Assembly: GCA_014799505.1 (NCBI GenBank)
Contig: JAAVHV010000002.1
Location: 1 to 38,957 of the forward strand
Length of the DNA stretch: 38,957 nt
Source: Clostridiales bacterium
GTDB taxonomy: Bacteria; Bacillota; Clostridia; Oscillospirales; Oscillospiraceae
Reading direction: 5' to 3'
The stretch's first letter is position 1. The number at the start of each line of letters is the position of its first letter. The position numbers and the translations under genes are program-made. This document shows positions 1 to 6,716 of this stretch, in pieces. Below the pieces are notes generated by a model. It was not told the origin of the DNA and did not search any database. It saw only the letters and a program-made list of their open reading frames with translations.

Positions 1-143
1 CACGCGGACACGCACAGGCGGGTCAGCGCCACGTATTCCACGTTGCTCTCGATGCTGGGGGTCTGCCCCGGCTGGACGTTCATGCCCACCTCCACCAGCA
101 GATGGGCGTATTCGTTGAGCTTTGCGTCAAAATTTTCGACCAT
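1..143 (-). CDS. M29-family aminopeptidase, N-terminal fragment
   Basis: The reverse strand opens with an ATG at 143 preceded by AAAAGGAGA and reads MVENFDAKLNEYAHLLVEVG, then MNVQPGQT. This matches the start of peptidase family M29 (AmpS/thermophilic aminopeptidase) proteins, cytosolic dinuclear-metal exopeptidases that release N-terminal amino acids. Only about 47 residues lie in the window; the metal ligands, which sit in the C-terminal half of the family, are outside it. It is divergent from asnA, with about 170 bp of shared regulatory DNA between them. The family call rests on the N-terminal motif only. Confidence 0.75.
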   Translation of the reverse strand, partial: MVENFDAKLNEYAHLLVEVGMNVQPGQTPSIESNVEYVALTRLCVSA

Positions 144-169
144 TTGGGTTGTCTCCTTTTAGGGAAATC

Positions 170-199
170 GGCAGTTTGCCGGAAATTTCCGAAACTGCC
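170..199. repeat. Nested palindrome in the aminopeptidase leader
   Basis: Arms GGCAGTTT (170-177) and AAACTGCC (192-199) enclose the perfect palindrome CGGAAATTTCCG (180-191), with a 2-nt bulge. The whole can form a 14-bp hairpin. It lies between the aminopeptidase -10 box and its ribosome binding site, and upstream of the asnA -35. It could be an operator or a leader hairpin; the sequence alone does not decide. Confidence 0.55.
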
Positions 200-216
200 A
201 AAAGTGATATATGAAA

Positions 217-245
217 ATTATACCATATCGAAACCGGAAACACAA
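217..245 (-). promoter_or_regulatory. Promoter of the M29 aminopeptidase
   Basis: On the minus strand a -35 TTGTGT (240-245) is followed after 17 nt by a perfect -10 TATAAT (217-222). It points at the aminopeptidase start at 143, leaving a leader of about 65 nt. Confidence 0.7.
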
Positions 246-251
246 TTCCAT

Positions 252-280
252 TTGCGTTTTTTTCTGATTGGTTGTATAAT
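252..280 (+). promoter_or_regulatory. Promoter of asnA
   Basis: TTGCGT (252-257), 17 nt, TATAAT (275-280). It is followed by AAGGGG shortly before the asnA ATG at 315. It faces away from the divergent aminopeptidase promoter. Confidence 0.75.
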
Positions 281-314
281 GGCTTATCTTTTGTAGAGTA
301 AAGGGGTAAAGCAT

Positions 315-1328
315 ATGCTCACCACCGTCATCCCCCAGGGGTACGCCCCCCTGCTGAACCTGTATGATACCCAGAAGGCCATCGGCCTGCTCAAGCGCCT
401 CTTTGAGGACGATCTGGGCGGTTCCCTCAACCTGCGCCGGGTGTCCGCCCCCCTGTTCGTGGAGGCCTCCACCGGCCTCAACGACGACCTCAACGGCGTG
501 GAGCGCGCCGTGTCCTTCGACGTGCCCGACGCCGGCCGGGACGCCCAGGTAGTGCACTCCCTGGCCAAGTGGAAGCGTATGGCCCTGCACCGCTATCAGT
601 TTTCCGTGGGTGAGGGACTTTATACCGACATGAACGCCATCCGCCGGGACGAGGAGCTGGACAACCTCCACTCTGTCTACGTGGACCAGTGGGACTGGGA
701 GAAGGTCATCGCCCCCCGTGACCGCAATGTGGACTACTTAAAGGGCGTGGTAAAAACCATTGTCAGCGCCCTGGCCGCCACCCAGCAGACCCTGCGCTCG
801 GTGTACCCCCAGCTCACCACCCTGCCCCTCATCGACCGGGAGGTGTCCTTTGTCACCGCCCAGGAGCTGGAGGATCTGTGGCCCGAGCTGTCCCCCAAGG
901 AGCGGGAGGATCGGTGGGTGAAGGATCACCCCACCACCTTCCTCATGGGCATCGGCGGGGCGCTGAAGTCGGGCAAACCCCACGACGGCCGCGCCCCGGA
1001 CTACGACGACTGGGCGCTGAACGGGGATATCCTGCTGTGGAACTCCCTGCTGGGCCACGCCTTTGAGATCTCGTCCATGGGCATCCGGGTGTCCCCGGAG
1101 TCGCTGGACAGCCAGCTCACCATCTCCGGCCACGATGAGCGCCGGGAGCTGCCCTTCCACCGCGCCCTGCTGGCGGGCGAGCTGCCCCTGACCATCGGCG
1201 GCGGCATCGGCCAGAGCCGGGTATCCATGTACCTGCTGGGCAAGGCCCATATCGGCGAGGTGCAGGCGTCCATCTGGGATCCCCGCACGCTGGAGGCGTG
1301 TAAAGAGGCGGGGGTCATCCTGCTGTAA
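315..1328 (+). CDS. asnA: Aspartate--ammonia ligase
   Basis: This 337-residue protein matches ammonia-dependent asparagine synthetase AsnA (about 330 residues in E. coli), a class II aminoacyl-tRNA-synthetase-like enzyme that makes asparagine from aspartate, NH4+ and ATP in the cytosol. Family signatures are RRVSAPLFVE, GLNDDLNGVERAVSFD, the YVDQWDWEK segment, and the C-terminal GGGIGQSRVSMYLL, the class II motif 3 equivalent with the ATP-binding arginine. The ATG at 315 has an AAGGGG ribosome binding site and a good upstream promoter. It appears monocistronic. An L-asparaginase lies 3 kb away on the other strand, so synthesis and breakdown of asparagine are encoded close together but separately transcribed. 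Confidence 0.96.
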   Translation: MLTTVIPQGYAPLLNLYDTQKAIGLLKRLFEDDLGGSLNLRRVSAPLFVEASTGLNDDLNGVERAVSFDVPDAGRDAQVVHSLAKWKRMALHRYQFSVGEGLYTDMNAIRRDEELDNLHSVYVDQWDWEKVIAPRDRNVDYLKGVVKTIVSALAATQQTLRSVYPQLTTLPLIDREVSFVTAQELEDLWPELSPKEREDRWVKDHPTTFLMGIGGALKSGKPHDGRAPDYDDWALNGDILLWNSLLGHAFEISSMGIRVSPESLDSQLTISGHDERRELPFHRALLAGELPLTIGGGIGQSRVSMYLLGKAHIGEVQASIWDPRTLEACKEAGVILL

Positions 1329-1339
1329 GAGAGAAAAAA

Positions 1340-1376
1340 CAGCGGCGGCAAAGGGTTTCGTCCTCTGCCGCCGCTG
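1340..1376. terminator. Hairpin terminator between convergent asnA and lipoprotein genes
   Basis: A perfect 11-bp stem (CAGCGGCGGCA at 1340-1350, TGCCGCCGCTG at 1366-1376) lies between the two stop codons. The T-run (GTTTTTTCTC) follows it only on the minus strand, so it best serves the lipoprotein gene. On the plus strand it may only weakly stop asnA. Confidence 0.75.
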
Positions 1377-1382
1377 GTCATT

Positions 1383-1865
1383 TCACTGTTGATCGGGTTC
1401 TTCCAAAACACAAATCAAGTATGGTTCTTTTCCACTGGCCGCCTCGTCCCACTCTTCCCACTGAAAATAGGCAGCTTCACAATTTTCTGCGTCGATATAG
1501 AGATAACCATCCGCATTTCCATCAAAATCCGCATTTGAGCCTACAGCCCTAAAATCACCGGCAACATTATTTATTTGCCCCACAAATTTGCACTCGGTCG
1601 GCAAGGAATACACAACTTTTCCATGATAACAATAAAAATTTCCATGATAGTAAAACTGCAGTGGAGCGGCCCAAGGCCCTGGCTCTAAACTGACAGAGGC
1701 GTCAAATTCATACTGATTGGAGGCGCCAGGCTCTGAATTATGTTCAGAATTACCATTTGCCGGCATATTGCCGCAGGAAGATAAAATTACGAGACAAAGC
1801 GCAGTCAATGTGACACACCGGATAAGCCGACCGCATATGTTTCGCCGCTTCTTTACCATGTCCAT
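1383..1865 (-). CDS. Predicted lipoprotein of unknown function
   Basis: From the ATG at 1865 this encodes about 160 residues: a lysine/arginine-rich start (MDMVKKRRN), a hydrophobic stretch and a lipobox VILSSC, so it should be lipid-anchored on the outer face of the membrane. The mature part is tyrosine- and acid-rich (FYYHGNFYCYHGK, DFDGNADGYLYIDAEN) with no catalytic motif I recognise. The frame is open further to an ATG at 1907, but a purine-rich GGAAAGGGG lies just before the internal start and the signal peptide fits better there. The gene is visibly richer in A+T than its neighbours, which hints at recent acquisition. Function unknown. Confidence 0.75.
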   Translation of the reverse strand: MDMVKKRRNICGRLIRCVTLTALCLVILSSCGNMPANGNSEHNSEPGASNQYEFDASVSLEPGPWAAPLQFYYHGNFYCYHGKVVYSLPTECKFVGQINNVAGDFRAVGSNADFDGNADGYLYIDAENCEAAYFQWEEWDEAASGKEPYLICVLEEPDQQ

Positions 1866-1939
1866 TTCGCCGCATGATCCCCTTTCCAAATCTCCTCCGC
1901 GCCCCATGGGCAGACCTCATCAAAATTTGCTATACTTTC

Positions 1940-1969
1940 ATTATACAGGGCGGGGGACAACGCCGTCAA
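1940..1969 (-). promoter_or_regulatory. Promoter of the lipoprotein gene
   Basis: Minus-strand TTGACG (1964-1969), 18 nt, TATAAT (1940-1945), directed at the lipoprotein start at 1865. Upstream of it, 1970-2130 holds no gene that I can support. Confidence 0.65.
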
Positions 1970-2134
1970 GGAAACTTTGGTTTACATCGCGCAATCTTTG
2001 GTTTCCATTGACGTAACTTTCGATTTACATCCGATGATCTTCCACTTTACGGCCCCTCATTACAGGCGTACGCCCGCCTGCGTTTGGAGTAGAAAGCGCT
2101 TCCAAAACCGATACTAGCGCAGGCCCCGGATTTG

Positions 2135-2143
2135 TGATATAAT
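2135..2143 (+). promoter_or_regulatory. Extended -10 promoter upstream of the L,D-transpeptidase
   Basis: TGA-TATAAT (2135-2143) is an extended -10 element. No good -35 is visible 17 nt upstream. If used, it gives a leader of nearly 200 nt that contains the hairpin array at 2154-2293. Confidence 0.5.
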
Positions 2144-2153
2144 ATCAGCAATC

Positions 2154-2293
2154 GCCGTGCGGGGCACGGCGGCCCGCTTTGCGGACTGGCATTTTACAAG
2201 TAAAATGCCAGTTGCTGATGTTACACGATAGCCAAAACCGGCTTTGCTGGTTTTGCGCCGCCTCAGCGGCGCGCAAGCCGTGAAACGGCTTGC
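2154..2293. repeat. Array of six consecutive hairpins
   Basis: Inverted repeats follow one another almost without gaps: GCCGTGC/GCACGGC (2154-2170); a 4-bp CCGC/GCGG (2174-2184); ACTGGCATTTTAC/GTAAAATGCCAGT (2185-2212, 13 perfect pairs); CAAAACCGGC/GCTGGTTTTG (2233-2255, one G-U); GCGCCGC/GCGGCGC (2255-2272); GCAAGCCG/CGGCTTGC (2273-2293). None is followed by a T-run, so they are not simple terminators. They fill the space between an extended -10 promoter and the L,D-transpeptidase ribosome binding site. They may be a structured 5' UTR or a cluster of dispersed palindromic repeats. Confidence 0.8.
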
Positions 2294-2344
2294 AGCTATG
2301 GTATCATAAATCAGACCCATACATCATAAGGAGAATGCCGCGTT

Positions 2345-3709
2345 ATGAACAAACGAATCAGAAGCCTTCTATTGATGATGACGTTTGCCCTGTCCCTGCT
2401 GGGGTCTGGGTTCCAGACAGCCTGGGCGGCAGACCGCGTCGCTGGCAATGGGCGCCCATACTATATTACGGTGAACCGAACCATGAACACGGTTACCGTG
2501 TACGAGCTGGACACGGATGGATATTATACGGTTCCCGTCAAGGCCATGGTCTGTTCCGTGGGCCGCAGCGGAAGCATCACGCCGAGGGGTACATTTTCTG
2601 TGGGAAGCAAGCGGGCGTGGTTACACATGGTGGACGGCTCCTATGGCCAATATGCCACCCAGTTCTACGGAAACTACCTGTTCCACTCCGTCTGCTATTC
2701 CGCCGCCGACCCCTCCACCCTTCTGACTGATGAATACAATATGCTGGGCGGTCCGGCCTCCCTGGGCTGTGTCCGGCTTCAAACCGCCGACGCCAAATGG
2801 ATCTACGATAATTGCTCTGCCGGAACCAAGGTCACGGTCTATGACGACGCCTCCTCTCCCGGCCCGCTCGGAAAACCGGACAAGCTGATCCCTGAAATTA
2901 CGTCCGCCATGGACAACGGCTGGGATCCCACCGATCCCAGGGAAAACAACCCCTGGCGCGGCGTGCTTGTCTCGGAAGTCTCTCTCAGCGCGGCGGAGGT
3001 CTCCCTGACCGCCGGAGAACGCCTCTCGCTCACCGCGGCCCTAACGCCGTCAACGGCCGCACTTCCGCAGGCCGTGTGGTCGAGCAGCGACCCGTCTGTG
3101 GCTTCCGTGGACGCCGCGGGGCGGGTGACCGGCTTAAAGTCCGGCACCGCTGTCATCACCGTTTCCTGCGGGAGCGTTTCGGACAGCTGCACCGTGAAGG
3201 TTGATAAGACGTTGCTGCCGTTTACCGATGTGATCCCGGGTATGTGGTATTACAGCGACATCCGATACGTATATGAGACCGGCGCGATGAGCGGGACAAG
3301 CCGCACCGCGTTTTCCCCGGAAATGCCGGTGACATACGCTATGGCGGAGCGGGAATTATACCATCTGGCCGATGTGGAGGGCGTCGCGCACCCCGTCACC
3401 GACAATGCGGCGGGGGCTGAGGCCGACCCCGAGCGGCCGCTCACCCGGCAGGAATTCGCGGTGATGCTTTATCAGTACGAAACGCTATTGCGCGGCCGTT
3501 CCGCCGACGGCTTTGCCCCGCTTTCCCAGTTTGCCGATGGGGAAGACGTTGACGACGACGCTGTTGAAGCCCTCAGCTGGGCGGTCGGCAACCATTTGAT
3601 CCAAGGAACCGCGCAGCGTCTTAATCCCACAGCGCCTGTCAGCCGTGCCCAAGAGGCGGCGATCCTGCACCGCTACCTCCTGTATCGCCAGCCCACCTTG
3701 GTGGACTGA
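2345..3709 (+). CDS. Secreted L,D-transpeptidase (YkuD) with Ig-like and SLH domains
   Basis: This 454-residue protein has a signal peptide ending near TAWA-AD (residue 29), then a YkuD domain (about 35-165). The catalytic signature is His114 (LFHSVCY) and Cys142 in ASLGCVRL, the nucleophile that forms 3-3 cross-links in peptidoglycan or attaches proteins to it. A bacterial Ig-like BIG2 domain follows (about 215-288; VSLSAAEVSLTAGE, WSSSDPSVASVD, GRVTGLKSGTAVITV), then S-layer-homology-type repeats (about 291-450; FTDVIPGMWYYSDIRYVYETG, LTRQEFAVMLY, VSRAQEAAILHRYL). The tail suggests it is retained on secondary wall polymers, holding the enzyme at its substrate. AAGGAG lies 11 nt before the ATG. 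The catalytic domain is well supported; the SLH repeats are divergent. Confidence 0.92.
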   Translation: MNKRIRSLLLMMTFALSLLGSGFQTAWAADRVAGNGRPYYITVNRTMNTVTVYELDTDGYYTVPVKAMVCSVGRSGSITPRGTFSVGSKRAWLHMVDGSYGQYATQFYGNYLFHSVCYSAADPSTLLTDEYNMLGGPASLGCVRLQTADAKWIYDNCSAGTKVTVYDDASSPGPLGKPDKLIPEITSAMDNGWDPTDPRENNPWRGVLVSEVSLSAAEVSLTAGERLSLTAALTPSTAALPQAVWSSSDPSVASVDAAGRVTGLKSGTAVITVSCGSVSDSCTVKVDKTLLPFTDVIPGMWYYSDIRYVYETGAMSGTSRTAFSPEMPVTYAMAERELYHLADVEGVAHPVTDNAAGAEADPERPLTRQEFAVMLYQYETLLRGRSADGFAPLSQFADGEDVDDDAVEALSWAVGNHLIQGTAQRLNPTAPVSRAQEAAILHRYLLYRQPTLVD

Positions 3710-3721
3710 TAAAACTTCCCG

Positions 3722-3750
3722 TTGCCATTGACGGAAATTTGTGGTATCAT
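3722..3750 (+). promoter_or_regulatory. Promoter of the DtxR-like regulator
   Basis: TTGCCA (3722-3727), 17 nt, TATCAT (3745-3750) with an upstream TG (extended -10). It lies in the short gap after the L,D-transpeptidase and points at the regulator's ATG at 3795. Confidence 0.6.
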
Positions 3751-3794
3751 ATCAGAGTAAGCATTGGCAAACCCACGTGATCTGGAGGAGCGCA

Positions 3795-4169
3795 ATGAAT
3801 ATCCACGAATCCGCTGAAAACTATCTGGAGGCCATTCTGGCCCTGGGAGAGAAGGGCCCGGTGCGATCCATCGACGTGGCCCAGCACCTGAACTTTTCCA
3901 AGCCCAGCGTCAGCCGTGCCATGAGCCTGCTGCGGGAGGGGGGCTTTGTGGTCATGGACGAGGGCGGCTTCCTCACCCTCACCAACGATGGATTGGAGAT
4001 CGCCCAGCGCATTTACGAGCGTCATCTGCTGCTCACCAAGTGGCTCATCCACCTGGGGGTGGACGAAAAGGTGGCCGCCGAGGACGCCTGCCGCATCGAA
4101 CATGACCTGAGCATCGAGTCCTTTGACGCCCTGCGGGAGCATATCAATAAGGACATGGGAATCGCGTGA
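3795..4169 (+). CDS. DtxR/MntR-family metal-dependent transcriptional regulator
   Basis: The 124-residue protein has an N-terminal winged helix (residues 1-65; helix-turn-helix LNFSKPSVSRAMSLLREGGF) and a DtxR-type dimerisation/metal domain (about 66-124) with Cys99, Glu102 and His103 in ACRIEHDLS. That motif resembles the iron-responsive DtxR/IdeR sequence ACRWEH more than MntR, which has Glu where this has Cys. There is no SH3-like third domain, as in MntR. The frame extends upstream, but GGAGGAG precedes the ATG at 3795. Expected role: a repressor of metal uptake that uses Fe2+ or Mn2+ as corepressor. No target gene is adjacent; the ABC importer at 34.7-37.4 kb is a candidate only. Confidence 0.9.
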   Translation: MNIHESAENYLEAILALGEKGPVRSIDVAQHLNFSKPSVSRAMSLLREGGFVVMDEGGFLTLTNDGLEIAQRIYERHLLLTKWLIHLGVDEKVAAEDACRIEHDLSIESFDALREHINKDMGIA

Positions 4170-4176
4170 AAACGGA

Positions 4177-4206
4177 CAAAGCCGCCGCTGAACAGCGGCG
4201 GCTTTG
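4177..4206 (+). terminator. Terminator hairpin after the DtxR-like gene
   Basis: CAAAGCCGCCGCTG (4177-4190) and CAGCGGCGGCTTTG (4193-4206) form a 14-bp inverted repeat. The T-run is short (GGTTTGC). It lies between this gene and the convergent asparaginase and may act in both directions. Confidence 0.7.
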
Positions 4207-4242
4207 GTTTGCGGCTATCTTATCGCACCTGCGGGCGCGGCG

Positions 4243-5235
4243 TTACACGCTCCTCTCCCCGCACAGGCTCTGGGAAAAAAGCGCCCGCACCTCGTCCAGA
4301 TCCTCAGTCTGGCCCAGCGCCCACATCAGCTTGGTAACGGCCCCCTCGGTGGTCATGTCGTATCCCTGGATGACCCCCTCCGCCAGGGCTTTCTGCCCCG
4401 CCTGGTAGAGGGCGAAGTTGCTGCTCTCATACAGGCACTGGCTGCACACCACCACGGCCATCCCGGCCTGGGCGGCGTTGTGGAGCTTCTCGATGAGGTT
4501 GCGGCGGATGAAGTGCAGCCCGCCCGCGCCAAACGCCTCGATGACCACCCCCCGGTAGTGCATCCGCAGGAGCATATCGAAGATCTCCGGGTCCAGCCCC
4601 GGGGTGAGCTTGATGAGGAACACCGCCTGACACAGCTCGTCTTTCAAGACGCAGGGGCCGGGTACGCTGGGGATGGCCTCCTCCCGGATGGTGAGCCCCG
4701 CGCCGTTGACCACCGCCACCGGCGGCCAGTTCACGCTGTCAAAGGCGGAAAAGTCGGTGGTGTGGGTCTTGACCGCCCGGCAGCCCAGCATCACCTTTCG
4801 GCCAAAGGCCAGGAACACCCCCGGATGGCCGGAGGCCGCCATGGCGAAGGCGGTGCGCAGATTGTCCAGCCCGTCGGTGAGGGGGTGCTCGATGGGCAGC
4901 TGCGCCCCGGTAAGCACCACGGGGATGCCGATACCCCGCACCATATAGGACAGCACAGAGGCGGTGTACGCCATGGTGTCGGTACCGTGGGACACCACGA
5001 TGCCGTCGAAATCCTCCCGGGCCTCATAGACGTTTTGGGCGATGAGCCGCCACTCCTCCGGCTGGATGTTGGACGAGTCCAGGTGCAGGATGTCCCGGAC
5101 GGTCAGGTCATAGCTGTCCGCCAGCCCGCCCAGATAATGGGACATGGCCGCGCCGTCCAGGCCGGGGGCCAGCCCCTCCTCGGTGAGCCGGGAGGCGATG
5201 GTGCCCCCGGTGGTGAGCAATAAGATGCGTTTCAT
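4243..5235 (-). CDS. ansA: Type I L-asparaginase
   Basis: The 330-residue protein belongs to the asparaginase/glutaminase family, hydrolysing L-asparagine to aspartate and ammonia. The N-terminal LLLTTGGTIAS carries the catalytic threonine (Thr12) and SHGTDTMAYTA the second Thr/Asp pair; DSSNIQPEEW and GAQLPIEHPLTDG are typical of the cytoplasmic type I (AnsA) branch, and there is no signal peptide. A much longer open frame continues upstream, but GGAGG sits just before the ATG at 5235 and homology begins there; the extension is the antisense of the neighbouring flavoprotein gene. It is transcribed divergently from that flavoprotein. Confidence 0.94.
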   Translation of the reverse strand: MKRILLLTTGGTIASRLTEEGLAPGLDGAAMSHYLGGLADSYDLTVRDILHLDSSNIQPEEWRLIAQNVYEAREDFDGIVVSHGTDTMAYTASVLSYMVRGIGIPVVLTGAQLPIEHPLTDGLDNLRTAFAMAASGHPGVFLAFGRKVMLGCRAVKTHTTDFSAFDSVNWPPVAVVNGAGLTIREEAIPSVPGPCVLKDELCQAVFLIKLTPGLDPEIFDMLLRMHYRGVVIEAFGAGGLHFIRRNLIEKLHNAAQAGMAVVVCSQCLYESSNFALYQAGQKALAEGVIQGYDMTTEGAVTKLMWALGQTEDLDEVRALFSQSLCGERSV

Positions 5236-5268
5236 AGGACGCCTCCATATCTTAGTCAAAGTAAATTC

Positions 5269-5297
5269 AGTATACTTTATGGCAGATCGCTTTGCAA
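5269..5297 (-). promoter_or_regulatory. Promoter of the asparaginase gene
   Basis: Minus-strand TTGCAA (5292-5297), 17 nt, TATACT (5269-5274). Confidence 0.7.
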
Positions 5298-5302
5298 GTA
5301 TA

Positions 5303-5331
5303 TTGTCAGCTTTCGGGGATACTGTTATACT
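5303..5331 (+). promoter_or_regulatory. Promoter of the TrxB-like flavoprotein gene
   Basis: TTGTCA (5303-5308), 17 nt, TATACT (5326-5331). Its -35 lies 5 bp from the -35 of the divergent asparaginase promoter, so polymerases at the two sites probably compete. Confidence 0.75.
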
Positions 5332-5361
5332 ATAAAGAAAAGAATGAGGAGGATGATCCTG

Positions 5362-6162
5362 ATGAAATACGACCTGCTTGTCGTCGGCGGCGGCCCCGCC
5401 GGTCTCACCGCCGCCATCCACGCCCGCGCCCGGGACAAATCCGTGCTGGTCATCTCCAACGACCCCCTGGCCTCCCCGCTGTGCAGGGCCCCGGAAATGG
5501 CCAACTACCCCGGCCTGCCGGGGATTACCGGGAAAGAACTGGTGGAGCGGCTGCTGACTCAGGCCAAGGATCTGGGGGCGGAATTCAAGCAGGGCCGGGC
5601 ACTGTCCGTCATGCCCATGGGCAGCTCGGTGATGGTCTCCGTGGAGAACGACATGGCGGAGGGCGGCGCCGTCATCCTGGCCCTGGGGGTGTCGAGGGCC
5701 GCGCCGCTGAAAGGGGAGACCGAGCTGCTGGGCCGGGGCGTCAGCTACTGCGCCACCTGCGACGGGATGTTTTACCGCAATAGATCCGTGGTCTGCGCGG
5801 GAGACGCCCCCAACTTCGACGAGGAGGTGGAGTTCCTTCGCTCCATCGGCTGCCAGGTGATGGTGAAGCGGCTGGCGGGGCTGGAGATCCTGGGGGAGGG
5901 CCGGGTGTCCGGCGTGCGGGACGCCCAGGGGGAGGAGACCCCCTGCGACGGCGTGTTCCTGCTGCGCTCGTCCATCGCCCCCGCCCACTTGGCTCCGGGG
6001 CTGGAGCTGGCGGACGGCTATATCAAGGTGGACGGCCATATGGCCACCAGCCTGCGGGGCGTGTACGCCGCCGGGGACTGCACCGGCCAGCCCCTCCAGC
6101 TGGCCAAGGCGGTGGGCCAGGGGCAGACCGCCGCCCACTTTGCCCTGGAGGCTCTCGGCTGA
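5362..6162 (+). CDS. Short thioredoxin-reductase-like FAD oxidoreductase
   Basis: The 266-residue protein starts with an FAD Rossmann motif (VVGGGPAGLTAA, residues 8-19), has a redox CATC pair (Cys130, Cys133) and ends with the second FAD motif GVYAAGDCTGQP, all in TrxB order. TrxB is usually 305-320 residues; the deficit is in the middle NAD(P)H domain. There the usual GGGDSA motif is replaced by AGDAPNFDEEVEFL, and the HRRD-type NADPH 2'-phosphate site is not visible. It probably still moves electrons from FAD to a dithiol, but the donor may not be NADPH. AGGAGG lies 9 nt before the chosen ATG at 5362; ATGs at 5344 and 5353 overlap that site. No thioredoxin gene is adjacent. Confidence 0.85.
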   Translation: MKYDLLVVGGGPAGLTAAIHARARDKSVLVISNDPLASPLCRAPEMANYPGLPGITGKELVERLLTQAKDLGAEFKQGRALSVMPMGSSVMVSVENDMAEGGAVILALGVSRAAPLKGETELLGRGVSYCATCDGMFYRNRSVVCAGDAPNFDEEVEFLRSIGCQVMVKRLAGLEILGEGRVSGVRDAQGEETPCDGVFLLRSSIAPAHLAPGLELADGYIKVDGHMATSLRGVYAAGDCTGQPLQLAKAVGQGQTAAHFALEALG

Positions 6163-6208
6163 TTTTTGCGGATTTTTCCGAATTTTCCATGAACTTTGCT
6201 TTCCTGTA

Positions 6209-6237
6209 TTGAAATTTTTTCAGAAAGATGGTAACAT
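6209..6237 (+). promoter_or_regulatory. Promoter of the small P-loop protein gene
   Basis: TTGAAA (6209-6214), 17 nt, TAACAT (6232-6237), about 50 nt before the start codon. Confidence 0.65.
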
Positions 6238-6286
6238 AGGGGTATCCTAGGGGACTGCCCCCAATACCAAGTAAGGAGTGATCAAA

Positions 6287-6697
6287 ATGGTCAAGGTCAT
6301 TATGGGCCTGAAGGGCACCGGCAAGACCAAGCAGATGATCGACCTCATCAACACAGCGGTGGATACGGAGCATGGCAACGTGGTGGCCATCGCCCACAAT
6401 TCCAAGCTGAACTATAAAATCAACTATAAAATCCGTCTGGTGGATACGTCCGACTACAGCATCCCCAACTACGACACCCTCCGGGGCTTCCTGTACGGCC
6501 TGTACGCCAGCAATTATGATATTACCCATGTGTTCATCGAGAGTCTGAACAAGCTGGTTCCCACCGTGGGCAACGAGGACGTGGAGCCCTTCCTGGCCTG
6601 GCTGGACGACTTCTCCCAGAAGTGCGGCATCAAGTACACCATCTCCATCAGCGAGGACGCGGACAAGGCCAGCGACATCGTGAAGAAGTACTTCTAA
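6287..6697 (+). CDS. Small P-loop NTPase-like protein of unknown function
   Basis: The 136-residue protein begins MVKVIMGLKGTGKTKQMIDL, a Walker A motif (GLKGTGKT, residues 6-13) at the very N-terminus. A hydrophobic strand with an acidic end, ITHVFIESLNKL, could serve as Walker B. The protein is too short for a AAA+ or ABC domain. It resembles short conserved Firmicutes proteins sometimes labelled ATP-binding or PilT-like, a label I do not trust. AAGGAG precedes the ATG at 6287; the GTG at 6278 overlaps that site. It has its own promoter and a strong terminator, so it is a single-gene unit. Role unknown. Confidence 0.82.
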   Translation: MVKVIMGLKGTGKTKQMIDLINTAVDTEHGNVVAIAHNSKLNYKINYKIRLVDTSDYSIPNYDTLRGFLYGLYASNYDITHVFIESLNKLVPTVGNEDVEPFLAWLDDFSQKCGIKYTISISEDADKASDIVKKYF

Positions 6698-6716
6698 AAT
6701 TGCAGACATATTGAAA

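Noticed and set aside
2114-2320. A 68-residue minus-strand open frame
   Set aside because: It is simply the translation of the hairpin array and has no ribosome binding site or family match.
4243-6138. A single 631-residue minus-strand open frame covering asparaginase plus a large N-terminal extension
   Set aside because: The extension is the antisense of the flavoprotein gene, with the His/Gly/Ala-rich composition of a high-GC shadow. Asparaginase has its own ribosome binding site at 5235 and its own promoter.
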